From Melastoma dodecandrum (taxonomy: Eukaryota; Streptophyta; Magnoliopsida; Myrtales; Melastomataceae), in NCBI GenBank assembly GCA_029817715.1, contig JARUPY010000164.1, positions 1,058,001 through 1,122,000 of the forward strand: a stretch of DNA of 64,000 bases, in the 5' to 3' direction. The notes under the pieces were generated by a model that saw only the letters and a list, made by a program, of their open reading frames with translations, did not search any database and was not told where the DNA came from. Position numbers and translations under genes: made by a program. Positions 34,032 to 45,711 of this stretch are shown here, piece after piece. Numbering within the stretch: the first letter of the stretch is position 1; every line of letters begins with the position of its first letter.

Positions 34032-36789
34032 GTGGCCCTAAGTGGTCAGTTGAACGAAACACAGACCGAGTTTGTGGGACACGCGCCTTCCGAATTCATA
34101 TCGAGGCTCGAGTTCCATAAGGAATTTAATGATATGAAGAATTTGGTCGACAGACGGATATCTGGACTGGAAAACAACATGACTCGGATTCTAGAGCAAA
34201 TCAGTGCCTTAAATAGGCCCAGTGCTGTTGCAGGAGCGAATAACCCCGTAGATAGGGAATTCTCCTTTATGGGAGATGCGCGGGGCACCGAGAAAAGGAG
34301 TGTCTCATTCCAAAAAGATGGTCCTTGGAATGGTGATAACCAATACCCTACAGAATTGAGGGACAGGACATCCCCTATTAGGCCAGCCTCTTCTCGATCG
34401 CCCACGGAATGGAGGCAAAATGCCGTCTACGCGGTAAATCCAGAAGACGAGTATGGCGAGGCTCAAGGTGAGACAAACAGATATGTACCTTCTGTCCCCG
34501 CTCGTCGACCTGGAAAAGTCCCCATAGATGAAATTCCGCCAGGGGACTTGCCAAGCGCAAGGGGTCCATCCCGGGTAGAAAGTTTTTATACTAAAGCCCT
34601 TGTAGACTCGCTGCCAGCAAAGGGCGTTGAAAGAGCGCCTTACGCAGGAGAAAGATGGGGTCAAGACCCAGTACCAGAGCCGTTTGGCCGTCCACCCCCA
34701 TTAAATTTGAGGGAAACGATAGCCCAAGTGCTAGAACAGATGGTACCTAGAGTCGTGAGACAGGATGATCCCAACTTCTGCAAGAGTCCTTATCCGGCAT
34801 ATGTTGACAGGGATTTCCCATTGCCCAGAGGGTATAGAGTGCTGAGTTTACCCGCTTCTCAGGAGAGGATGAGATGACCCCTCTGGAGCATATAGCGTGA
34901 TTCACCCATCAACTCGGGGAAGGTGCAGGTAATGATTTTTGGAAACTAAAGTTGTTTCCGAACTCTCTCATGGGAGATGTCTTTACATGATACGCTAGTC
35001 TACCCCCTGGGTCGGTGGCATCATGGACAGAAATGCAATGTAGCTTTATGAGGCATTTGCCCGCTTGGACTCGCCCTTGTCGATCTTTGAGGTGATGCGC
35101 TTGAAGCAAGTCGCCGGTGAACATCCAGGGCAGTTTCTGATGCGTTTGCGGAAAGCACTGCTTCGCTGTAGACCAGCAATCCCGGAAAGACATCAACTCA
35201 TGGTGGCATTAAATGCCTTATCTATCCCTTTTAAAAAGAAATTACAGGGGGAGAGGTTCACTGACCTTTATGATCTCGCCAGGAGGGCGACTGAGTACCA
35301 TCAATTATTGTTGGAAGAAGCCCAGTCTACGCGCACCTATCAGCTAGAGACTGTTGAGGTAGACATGGCTGAGTTCATAAAAGGGGAGGCCACCGTTTGT
35401 GAGCCATACTCTTTTGACGTAGACAAAGCGGATGCGATTTTCGACTGGCTTTTCCAGTGAAAACGAATTAAGTTGACACCGGGCCATAGGACCCCCCAGA
35501 CAGATAGAGAAAAGTCTAGGAATTTTCGCAAGTGGCATGGGTCGTTTACACACATGACCAAGGATTGCTTGTCCTTTAGGAACATTATTCAAGACCTCAT
35601 AGAGGCAAAAGAGTTATATTTTCCTAAAGTCGACGAAGTCACTATAGTTGACGAGAAACCATTTGATGATGAAATCGCTATTCATATGTTTGACATTTCT
35701 GATGTAGACATAAATCTCATAGAAGCTGACAGTGGTTCCTCTCTGCAGGACACAAAAGCATCTGGAGAGACCATGGTGGCGAATTCCCTACTCCGTAGAC
35801 TGGCTGATAAAGGGGTAATTACCTGCCCAGCCAAGGCAATTGCCAGTAACCTCTGCTGTTGGCACATGGATGACACGCACACTACTGATAGGTTTAACAC
35901 CTTTCGGAAATATCTGCAAGCTAATCAGGGCAACGCCTGGTATGATTTGACCCCGCTTGAGGAGGTGGCAATGGGAATAGATTCCCCGGGACCACGGGTT
36001 GCCCCCAATAATCTGCAAAGAGGATTCAAAAGCCCTCCGAGTCTGGAACGCAGGGCAGCGATTCGAGGAGGCAAAGGTGGTCCCCATGGTAGAGGAAGGG
36101 CGCCCGAACACCACCCTCATGCTGTGGAGCGCTCCAGGCGGCACTTAGAGTTCGACAATCCGATGATCCAGCACAAAGCTAAGCAGGAAAATGACGGTCG
36201 CACCTATGACTCGCACCCTCTAGCAGGTGTGACTGACAGAGCGCAGTGAGGCGATGAAGCACAGAGGAAAGGAGCCAAGCCATGGTATGGCTCGCATAAA
36301 GTTGACGCCCAAGCAATCCAAATGGGACCGCCGATCGCTCAGTTCTTGGACGAGGGGTTGCTGTGCCAAAAGTGCAAACTGATCGGACGAAACAGGATTC
36401 TGATGACGCAACTCTGTACGGCATGCTGTGTGAGCTATTTTCTCAAGCTCGTAAACCTATCGGCGAATGGAGAGATCGTGGTCCAGCCAGCTTACCCTGC
36501 GACTACAGGTACTTGGAACCCCTTACATAATTTGGAAATGAAACAGGAACCGTCACGAACAGTCGTGGGATATGATCCGTTCGTTGAAGACTTCGTTGAG
36601 GTATGTCAGACCACCATTGATTCTAAGAAATCAAGAATGGTAAAGGTGACTAATCCTTCAAAATATTGGCAGAAAGCTATGGGTAAAGCAACTTTACCAC
36701 CACAGACCCGAAAAAGGAGAGACAGACGTCTAAGTCACGTCGCCAAAAGGCCTAGACCTGCCCTGACGTTAGTCGCTCCGCATGCCTAA
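34032..36789 (+). pseudogene. Tat gag polyprotein region, broken
   Basis: Gag forms the retrotransposon particle. An open piece at 34032-34877 holds the charged, proline-rich N-terminal half. After a frameshift, the conserved capsid part continues at 35065-35460, then past a TGA at 35458 to 35473-36249. That last piece includes a KWHGSFTHMTKDCLSFRNII block and a CCWHMDDTHTTDRF block shared with the relic at 24.8-25.1 kb. The same frame goes on through a TGA at 36247 into 36322-36789 before the protease. No classical CCHC knuckle is evident; the C-x2-C at about 36362 is isolated. Confidence 0.8.
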
Positions 36790-36810
36790 CTCCATGTAAA
36801 GAAACCAAAT

Positions 36811-37854
36811 GTGGAAGCCGAATGCAACGAGTCTACGGACCATTCGGAAGAGCCTGGCTCAAGTTTCGATTATACTCCTCTTCGGAGTGAGATCCCGAGT
36901 GATGCTAATGGTAGTAAAGAAGTGATCGTGGGTTGTAATGCCATCACTTTGCCTGTAGACTTCGCCAAGGTGAAAGATACAGAGGCCTCAAGAGGTAAGT
37001 CACCTCTTCCTCGCCCCTCAATTTACCCGTCGGGTTTCCCACTCCATTGGTTTAAGAAGCCTTCGGATAGTATGAAACAACACATGCATTCCTTGTACAT
37101 CACTGCTACCTTTGATGGTACTGTGGTGAACCGCGTCTTAGTAGACAATGGAGCCACTATAAACGTACTGACGTTGTCCAGGTTTAAAATGCTTGGATAT
37201 AAGCCATGCGACCTGGTAAAAACGGATGTAGCCGTGAGCGGATTCAATGGCAGGAAATCGGAATGCTTAGGAATCTTTTCAGTACACTTAGGTGTGGGTC
37301 GACAGGAAAAAGAAACTGCATTTTTCGTCATAGACATAGTCCCTCCCTTCAATGCCTTGCTTGGTCGCGATTGGCTTCATAAAGCCGCCGCTATACCATC
37401 TACTTTGCATAGGGAATTAATGTTGTGGCTTGATTCTGAGGTTGAAATTATTAAGGCTGATGGTTATTCCTGTTGTGATAGAGGTATTTTGCATATAGAG
37501 ACAAGCAAGACCGTGAAAGACCTTACTCTGCATCAGCGATACGAGTTGGGTGATCCTACAGTCGGACCCCTAGGCCAGCCATCCGGAAAATTCGACAACA
37601 TCGTAAACTACGGGACGTCACATCCCAAGTCTGAGAGTGGCCCAATCATCCCGACAGGTTGGGGAGATGAGTTCACCGACAAAGACATAGAGGAGGTCCT
37701 GCAAGAGGTTAATTCAGGCGAGAACCTCGCTGAGGAAAGCAGAAATAGTGAAGACAAAAGCAACAAGAGAGAAGCTTTAGGGGGTCAACAAAGTGCCGGA
37801 GCGGAATTGGAGCCCGATAGACTCCTGAAGGAAGGAACTTATGGACCAGAATGA
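36811..37854 (+). CDS. Tat retroviral-type aspartic protease region
   Basis: An open frame of 347 codons in the same frame as the gag C-terminus. The catalytic motif reads VDNGATINVLTLSRF at about 37141-37185; DNGA replaces the usual DTGA/DSGA, a variant known in plant Tat elements. A matching PPFNALLGRDWLH block, which carries the second conserved protease stretch, follows at about 37343-37382. In the element the protease would cut gag-pol into mature proteins. The frame is uninterrupted but isolated between stops, so it is at best part of a dead polyprotein. Confidence 0.75.
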   Translation: MEAECNESTDHSEEPGSSFDYTPLRSEIPSDANGSKEVIVGCNAITLPVDFAKVKDTEASRGKSPLPRPSIYPSGFPLHWFKKPSDSMKQHMHSLYITATFDGTVVNRVLVDNGATINVLTLSRFKMLGYKPCDLVKTDVAVSGFNGRKSECLGIFSVHLGVGRQEKETAFFVIDIVPPFNALLGRDWLHKAAAIPSTLHRELMLWLDSEVEIIKADGYSCCDRGILHIETSKTVKDLTLHQRYELGDPTVGPLGQPSGKFDNIVNYGTSHPKSESGPIIPTGWGDEFTDKDIEEVLQEVNSGENLAEESRNSEDKSNKREALGGQQSAGAELEPDRLLKEGTYGPE

Positions 37855-38057
37855 AGAGAGGAATGCGGCGGTCGCTGATGTCCTCCAGCGACTCCGAGTC
37901 TATAAAGAAGGACGTTTCTAGGACCAGTCTACATCGTCTTTAGCAATAAATTCAACAGGGCTAAGAGCGCCCGATGCTTGTAATAACCCCGTGTCCACTA
38001 GTCTTGGTGGTAACAACGGTCGTGAATCTTTGATGATCCCATGTAGTCAGCGTTAAT

Positions 38058-39217
38058 TTGGGAAGCGAGGCTTCTCCTAGGAATCTTCTCATTAGTTCAT
38101 CAATAAATAAAGGATTCTTTGATGCGATCAAGGATGTACTTGAGGAATTTAAAAATTGCTTCGCTTGGGATTACACCAAAATGCCAGGGCTAGATCGTAG
38201 GCTGGTAGAACACACTTTGCCTATCAAGAAAGATTTTAAGCCAGTGCAACAGGCTCCAAGACGAATGTCTAGAGAAGTGACGCAATTGGTGTTTGAAGAA
38301 GTAAAATAGCTCTTTCGGGCAGGATATATAAGGACCTCACGGTATACAGAATGGATCTCTAGCATTGTTCCTGTATTAAAGAAAAGCGGAAAGATCAGAA
38401 TTTGAGTAGATTTCAGAGATTTAAATCGTGCTACCCCTAAGGATGAATATCCTATGCCTGTCGCAGATGACCTTATAGACAAAACTACGGTCCATCAAGT
38501 CATGTCCTTTATGGACGGCTTTTCGGGTTACAACCAGATCTTCATCGCAGAAGAAAATGTTCACAAAACTGCGTTTAGGTGTCCAGTAGGCATTTTTGAA
38601 TGGGTAGTGATGCCTTTTGGTTTGAAAAATGCTGGGGCTACCTATCAGCGAGCAATGAACACCATATTCGATGCCTATCTAGGAAAAACAATAGAAGTCT
38701 ACATCGACGACATAGTGGTCAAGTCAGGGAAGAGTTACGTGTTGAACATTTGAGAAGTGCCTTTTTGAAAATGAGGATGCACCAACTAAAGTTGAATCCT
38801 CTTAAGTGTGCCTTTGGAGTCAGTGCAGGGCATTTCCTAGGTTTCCTAGTGCATCAACGTGGCATTGAGGTTGATCAAAATAAAGTAAAAGCCATTCAGA
38901 GCCTGTCAGCGCCAAGGAATAAGAAAGAATTGCAAGCTTTTTTAGGAAGAGTTAATTACCTGCGTAGGTTCATAGGGAATGTCGCAGGAACGACAAAAGC
39001 CTTCTCTAATCTATTAAGAGAAAGGGATGAATATAAATGGACTGAAAAACACGAAGATGCTTTTAATGCCCTAAAAGGATATTTAATGCGTCCACCAGTT
39101 CTGATTCCCCCTCAACAAGGAAAGCCTTTCATCCTTTACGTAGCAGCTACTGGAATAACAATAGGCGCAATGTTGGCACAAACAGATCAGGACGGACGCG
39201 AAAGGGCAGTCTACTAG
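38058..39217 (+). pseudogene. Tat reverse transcriptase, broken
   Basis: RT copies the element RNA into DNA. The N-terminal part is at 38058-38309 and ends in a TAG. The palm core reads from 38454, with MPFGLKNAGATYQRAM and YIDDIVVKS (catalytic DD at about 38705). A frameshift near 38735 moves the reading frame, and the thumb and connection continue to 39217 with an NKKELQAFLGRVNYLRRF block and an ILYVAATG stretch that starts the first RNase H. A further TGA falls at about 38405, in the block before VDFRDLNRATPK. Confidence 0.85.
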
Positions 39218-39915
39218 CTATCAAGACAGCTAACCCCGACTGAGGTTAGATACACTCGAAAAGAGAAATTATGCCTGTCAGTATTCTATGTCGTAATGAA
39301 ACTTAGACACTACATTGGGAACAGGGAAGTCTACGTGGTGTCTAAGTCGCCCATAATTAAATATTTCTTTGAAAGTCCGTTATTAGCCGGACGTATCAGC
39401 AAATGGAGCTTAATTCTTTCCCCGTATGATTTTAGATACAAATCCCAGTAATCGGTTAAAGGACAGGTATTAGCTGATTTCCTAGTGGATCATGACCCGG
39501 ACTTGTCGATAGACCAAGAGGAAAACATCGATGATATCTGGCAGGCGTGGTTTGATGGTTCATCTATAAGAAATGGAGTAGGGATAGGAGTTCATATAAT
39601 GTCTCCCATAGGCAGAGACATCAGGTTAGCCTTTCGTTTACACGAATTGTCAACCAACAATGTTGATAACAGTGCTAAAAGAACTCCTTTCATTAAAAAC
39701 AAAGCGAGTTCGAATCAAGGGTGATTCCCAGTTGGTTATCAGCCAGGTAAATGAGGAGTGTTCGTGTCAAGAGAAGTTGTGACCTTACCTTGATATAGTT
39801 CGGCAATTGGTCGCACGCTTTGAAAATATAACTTTTCATTTCATAAGCCGCGACGAAAACAGAGTTGCTAATAACTTGGCACAACTCGCCTCAGGTTATA
39901 AAGGGAAAGTTAACT
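39218..39915 (+). pseudogene. Tat RNase H region with archaeal-type second domain
   Basis: The end of the first RNase H is at 39218-39480, with a TPTEVRYTREK-like block and LADFLVDH. The second, archaeal-type domain starts at about 39535 with WQAWFDGSSIRNGVGIG and is broken by a frameshift near 39690. Its end can be traced to a RDENRVANNLAQLA block at about 39850-39890. The second domain is thought to support RNA-template removal in Tat elements. Confidence 0.7.
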
Positions 39916-39923
39916 GAGGGGAT

Positions 39924-41307
39924 TTGATAGAAAGAAAGTCGCATTTGCAGCCAAGAAATAATGTCATGGCTATAGACATAATGAAGCAAGATGAAGATTG
40001 GAGAAAACCAATCATATATTTTCTCTACGATCCGAGTCGAAAGGTTAAACCGCGAATTAAAGTCCAGGCACTAGCGTATGTTCTTCTAGATGGTGTCCTC
40101 GATAAGAAAGATACTAATGGAGTACTCTTAAGGTGTGTAGACTTAGAAGAAGCTACCCCAATAATGTTAGAAACCCATGAAGGACTCTGTGGATCACATC
40201 AATCGAGAATTAAAATGTGTTGGATTATTCGGAGACACGGGTTTTATTGGCCATCAATGATGAAAAATTGTATTGAAATGGCTAGGGGATGTCAAGATTG
40301 CCAGCGACACGGCTCGTCGACTCGTGCACCAGCAACTGACCTGATTCCCATAGTCAAACCTTGGCCTTTTAGAACTTGGGCTTTAGATATAATAGGAGAG
40401 ATTCACCCTCACTCTAGTCGAGGGGACGCGTTCATCTTGGTAGCAACAGACTACTTCACTAAGTGGATAGAAGCTCAAGTCTACAAGAAAATTGACCACA
40501 GTGAAGTGATTGATTTCTTGCGAACTTACATCATCTATCGCTTTGGCATTCCTCAAAACATCGTTGTAGACAATGGGACAGCTTTTAACAATGCCAAGGT
40601 GAGGGAATTCGCTGAAGAGTTTGGCTTCACAATTTTGGAACTATACCCCGTATTACCCTCAAGCGAATGGGCAGGCTGAAGCATCTAACAAACTGATAAA
40701 AAACAACATCCAAAAGATGATTGGGTGTAATCCGAGAAAATGGCATGAAGTGTTAAATGATACCTTATGGGCTCTAAGAGTCACTAAGCGAGAAGGCACT
40801 GGAGAAACTCCATTCGCGCTAGTCTACGGGCATGATGCGATTTTACCCATAGAAATGAGGTATAAGTCGCTTCGCGTTGCACAGTCAAGTCTACAAGATG
40901 AAGCTATGTATATAGCTCTAGAGGAATTAGAGAAGAAGAGGTTAGAAGTTGTAGACAAGTTAGAAGCACACAAGCAAAGAATAGCCCGACACTACAATAA
41001 GAAGGTAGTCCATAAACGCTTTAATGTCGGCGACTTGGTCTGGAAAATGGTGTTGCCACTAAAATCCAAGGATCAAGTATTAGGGAAATGGTCCCCAAAT
41101 TAAGAGGGACCATATCGGGTAATCGAAGCCTATTCAACGAATAGTTATAGGTTGTCAACGCTGGAAGGGGTTAAGCAACCATTGAAAATTAATGGTAAGT
41201 ATTTGAAGCAATATAAAAAGACCATTTGGGAACCCCATAGAAAGGTTTTAGAAAAGCGTTTCCCAGCTGTTCTTAAAGAAATTGCACAAAGAAAAATGTT
41301 GACGTAA
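39924..41307 (+). pseudogene. Tat integrase, frameshifted
   Basis: Integrase inserts the DNA copy into the genome. The zinc-binding domain lies at about 40170-40310, with GSHQSRIKMCW and CQDCQRHG. The core domain follows, with the first Asp in ALDIIGEIHP (about 40380) and the second in IVVDNGTAF (about 40566). A frameshift near 40640 leads into the catalytic Glu region YYPQANGQAEASN at about 40650. The C-terminal part continues to 41103, ends at a TAG, and its last block (GPYRVIEAY) runs to about 41307. Confidence 0.85.
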
Positions 41308-41597
41308 TTGTAAACTTGCAAGTTTGTGCTCTAAATGAATAGTGTAGAAGAAATTGAATACACGGTCGTAGACTGAGTTTGTTTAAGAGGGTGTCATCCC
41401 TGCGACTTGCTGTCTATAACTGGTAGGCAAAAATATGAAAAGTAAAGGAAAAACTTCAGTGTGGAGGAAGTCGCAAGCTTGATCTTGTACCAGGCCTGGA
41501 AATTGAACTGGTTGCCTCCACGAACAGAAGAGTCAAAACCTTGGCACGGTTGCGCTTAAGGGTGAACTCGTTCTTCCGGCGATACCAAGGCATGGTC

Positions 41598-44400
41598 CTA
41601 CTGCGCAGAAGCATGTGCAGTCCGTTCAACGAGCAGAGAGTCCACCACAGCGATCCGCTCCTTGAGATCTTTCTCAAGAGCCAAGAGCTCCTATAGTCGT
41701 TTTCGAACTTGGAGGAGTTGCCAGGCCATGTCTTCTTTCTGGTCCCGGAGTAGTTGGATATCATCCGCCTCCTGTAACTGAGCAGTCAGCTTCTCATGGA
41801 TCCGGTATTTAGCTTCCTGGTGAGCCTTGAGATCATCTTGATAGACTGACCACTCAGTCCAAAACTGCTACTTGAATTCCTCGCAAGCGGCCAGCATCTG
41901 CACACTGGTTGTTGGAGAACTCTGTATCTTTGCAACGCAGTCCTGTATCTCCTTAAAGAGAGCTTCAGAGAAGGTTTCATGGCAGAGCAGCTTCGCGCTA
42001 CGGTTCACATTCTCCATGACACGGTTGTAGTCGCTGACGCCGCTTGATGTGCCTTCGCCGGAAGGTGCATTTAAAGGATGGATTGGAGGAGAAGCGACAG
42101 GCGTCGCAGCTGGTTGTATATCAATACCAGGATCAGCCTCTAAAGCGACTGCCTCTTCCTGAGTCGCAACGTCCGCTGTAGACACACCAGAGTCTACGGC
42201 GCCAAGAAGAGTGCCTTCAGGAGCACATATCTTTTCCTGCGCTGCGACTTCCCCTCCGATGGTAACATCATCCCCCTCTATAAGCACTAGCAACTGAGGA
42301 GTAGGGAGGGAGGTATCCTGTGAACAGAAAAGAGATTAGATATCGAAGCATTAAAAGAAAAGGAAACTGTAAAGAGGGACTTACATCCATCTCATGCTCT
42401 GATGATGCTTCCGGCGATAAGGAGATTAAGGGCACTAGAGCGAACGATTGCCTAAAGCAAGAAGCAAGTATTATAAGAGTTGGTAGAGAATTGTTCATTA
42501 ACAACAAGGGAATGACACATACTCTGGAGGTGAAGTGATAGATTGGACAACCGCCGAGCTTGGAGTCTGGGGCATAGATGGTTTAGACTCCTGGGAAGTA
42601 AATCTCGCCTGCTTCTGCATTTGAGAAATAGGGATTTCATCGGAGTCTGAGGCTGGAAGAGAAGGCATTTTTCGTTTCCCGCGCTTCTTTGATGAAGCAG
42701 AAGGCGAGTCCTCGGCCTTAGACTCCCTAGCCTTCTTTGCAGGAACTCGCCGGTACGTGCGAGTCGAGTGACTGGCTGGAGGAGTAAGGCTCGTCTCTGA
42801 AGGGGTACCTCCTCCAGATCCAGATTCTTCATCCACTCCTGTTGAAACACAAAAAACAAACAGTTATTTTCAAAAGCGATTAGTAAAAAGGAAAGCTGTT
42901 AAATTTTACCAGCTGGTATTTTCTGCCCAGCCTTTAACTTCAACTCAGTGGTGAGATGTAGGTCCGGCTCTGTGGAGACATCCAGGAACCTCATTTTGCT
43001 GCGAAGAGCCTTAAAAGTCAACGACCACTGATAAGAAAAGGCTTCAGTGACGTAGACTATGGTGTTCTCAAGGGGGAATTCCATACGCCGAAGCTCCGTC
43101 TTCCTTGATAAGATATCCATCGCAGCCTGGAAGGAATTCTTAGAAAGGACACAGCTGCTCCTAGAAGACATGTTGGAATCGTCGAAGAATGGGGCTGCAG
43201 AGCTTTGGACAAAACCCAACTGTCTTGCGCATAGCTGGGGATTGTAGACTTCGAAGCTGAAGCCTGACTCTGTTGCGCAAGCTAAGACTATGCTAGTGAG
43301 AACAGAGTCCCAGTAAACACTCGACTCCAGCTTCTTCCGGCACTTGGTGATGGAATGATCAGCTGGGAATGGGTGCCAGTCACGGCGTTCACTTCAGTCA
43401 ATGTCGACCAGGTGTTTCATGTGCCCTGTAACAGAAGCCCACAGCCATTGATCCTTTGATTGGCAGCAAGACTTGAGCATATGGATCCCATAACAGCTAT
43501 TCTTAGCAACGCTAGAGGACATCCGATATCCAGAGAGTACTGGAAGCCATATGCAGGCCCATAGATGCACCATCCAAAGAAGGCCACCAGCTGGATATTT
43601 CGGGAAGGGCTTGGCAGTCGCACTGGCCTTATAGAGACTTTGGTAGATAAGAAATACCCAGCAAGAATGGTGCCCAAGCCACCCTGCTCTTCGCCGTGCT
43701 CAGGAAATTGGCAATCCTGTATACAAGCTTCGGCACCCTCTTGCCAGCAAAACAGTAAACATATTTGCTCAACCAGATGCTAAAGAACTCAACCTCCTCA
43801 GCCTTACCCTAGACTGCAGTAGACCGATCCTCAATCATCTTCTGAATCTGCTATATTCTGAATCTGTAGCATCTCTTTAGGGTGACAATCACCATCCAAG
43901 GAATATAAGCGAACGGGGGTTCCAGACACACTACTCTCGGCCAAGAAGTAAATATCCTCTAAAGTAATGGTCATAGGACCCTCCGGCAGATAAAAGCAAT
44001 TCACCTCGCTATTCCAGAGATGAAGTAGACTGGCACATACCCTTGGGTCACAATGCTTCCCAAGCATAGTAATCTTCATGAAATACCAAAGACCGCATGT
44101 TCTGAGTTTGCCCTCCAATTTCTCCAGCCAGCAAGTGAACCACCGACGGAACAGGGTTTTCTCTACGAAAGGAAAGCAGAGGAAGCCAGTCTTGTCCTCC
44201 GAATTGAGGGGGTCGACGAAGTCTACCCGGCAGATAGGAATCTGGAACGCTGTCATCAGGTACTCATAAGGAATGGGGTCTGCAAAAGGATGGGTGCCGA
44301 GGACAGGACCAAGGGTTAGACCCTCGCCGTCCACAGTAGTAACGACACTGGCGGGACCGGCACGTTGTTGATGCCACTGAAAAGAGCCAAGAGTCGACAT
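41598..44400 (-). pseudogene. Antisense spliced gene with plant mobile domain (PMD)
   Basis: The minus strand between integrase and the 3' LTR carries a gene. The N-terminal frame (44400-43831) holds a plant mobile domain: a LWNSEVNCFYLPEGPMTI block followed by TLEDIYFL. The frame then breaks at an approximately 16-bp duplication near 43850, and stops follow. From 43219 the frame is open through three GT...AG introns (42909-42839, 42522-42452, 42384-42318; 71, 71 and 67 bp). Exon phases match exactly and the middle exon is 22 codons plus one base. This half has an NLS-like KKRGKRKM and ends in a coiled coil that runs past a TAG at 41868 to about 41598. Tat elements are known to carry extra ORFs, some antisense. 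PMD proteins in plants act in silencing or meristem upkeep, but the role here is unknown. Confidence 0.75.
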
Positions 44401-44588
44401 CGGAGTTTTCTTTGGAAAGAAGTTAGGGTTTCAAGGAGAATCGAGGTTTCTTGGAGAGAAGGAAGTTGAGGAGTAGGACGTAAGTGAAAGGAGGGAAAAC
44501 GAAACGCTTCTTAGGAGGGAAAACGAAACGCTTCTTTTAAACCCAAAAATTTGACAACTGTGCTCAGGCGACGAAAAGTTGCCTTAGC

Positions 44589-44605
44589 AAAAAGAGGGAG
44601 GCGTA
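44589..44605 (+). other. Polypurine tract of the Tat element
   Basis: AAAAAGAGGGAGGCGTA lies just before the TGTTGACA start of the 3' LTR. Confidence 0.7.
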
Positions 44606-45614
44606 TGTTGACACAATAGGATATTCTGGGCCTGTGTTAAGTCTACAGCCCATATTGGAACACGGGCCTTAGCTAAGTCTATTGCTCGTCGACTGTGCCG
44701 AATCCCTAGTCCGCAACAGCCTAAATCTACGACCCCTTTTAGAAATACGAGTGTGAGCTAAGTCTACAACTTATCTGAACACGTCCCACGCACGATCTCA
44801 TTAAGTGGAGGTTAGAAGAATCTCTGAGAAAAAAACAAACTCCGAGATCCCTGGAGAGAAGTTAAGATCAAGCCACGATTTAAGGGATTTTTCGGGGACG
44901 TGTGGAGCGTGCAAAGACTTACGGAATTTAGTATAAAAGGGAGAGTAGATTCTACTTAGAAAAAATCACGATCAATCAGCCAAACACAAGCTTTGCATTG
45001 CTCGTCACCCTTAGTTTAGTAGGTACCTCGGCTCGGGTTTATTGGGTCATCCGTCCAACAGCGGAGTGAGCAACTGTAGCTCCGTTGATCAACCTTCCGC
45101 CAGCACTCCCATCGTCGAGACGAGCAGCCGTAGTCTCGACACCCAGCTTCCACCATTGCCTCCACCGTCGGGACGAGCAACCGTAGTTTCGACAATCATC
45201 CTCCGCATGCATCTCCGCCACCAAGGTGTTCATCCGAGGCCTTAGCATCCACATCCGACATCCGCCAGACTCTGCTTCACGGGGTGCAAGTCTACAGCGC
45301 ACTGTACCGAGTCTACAGCGTCAGTAGTGACGTCAGCACCAGGTCTACGTTTCGCGACAACGAGTCTACAGCGTCAGCAGTGACGTCAGCTCCAGTCGCA
45401 CCTCCAACAGCGAGTCTACATCGCCTCCTTCATCCATACCACCGTTTTTTCCTTCGTTTTTATGGCTGTAAGGATTCGTTTCTTCTTTTAAAAATTTGTA
45501 CTTGTAACAGCCGTATTATTTATCATTGAAATTCATCTTTCTGGCGACCACATACAATTCCCTGTGAGTCCAATTGCCAAATATTTCCGACGTGGTCCGT
45601 TTCCTACGCGAACA
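44606..45614 (+). repeat. 3' LTR of the Tat element
   Basis: It is 1009 bp and collinear with the 5' LTR, from TGTTGACACAATAGG to CCTACGCGAACA. Its TATA box is at 44932-44939. Read in reverse, this LTR is the nearest upstream sequence to the antisense PMD gene. Confidence 0.92.
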
Positions 45615-45711
45615 CTATGGCCTCTCCGTTTAAAACTCCACAAACAATAAGCAAAATACACGCCAAGCTCTTAATAACATAATTTGAATGAACGGTGAGA
45701 AGGGGATCACT

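Larger units (their letters stand above)
32879..45614 (+). mobile_element. Tat-lineage Ty3/gypsy retrotransposon with antisense gene
   Basis: A 12.7 kb element with 1.0 kb LTRs, a primer site, gag, protease, RT, two RNase H regions, integrase, an antisense gene and a polypurine tract. Flanking pentamers are CTGTG on the left and CTATG on the right, one mismatch. A second, archaeal-like RNase H at about 39540 (AWFDGSSIRNGVGIG) and an extra gene between integrase and the 3' LTR are hallmarks of the Tat lineage. Gag-pol carries several stops and frameshifts, so it is no longer autonomous. The LTRs remain very similar. Confidence 0.92.
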
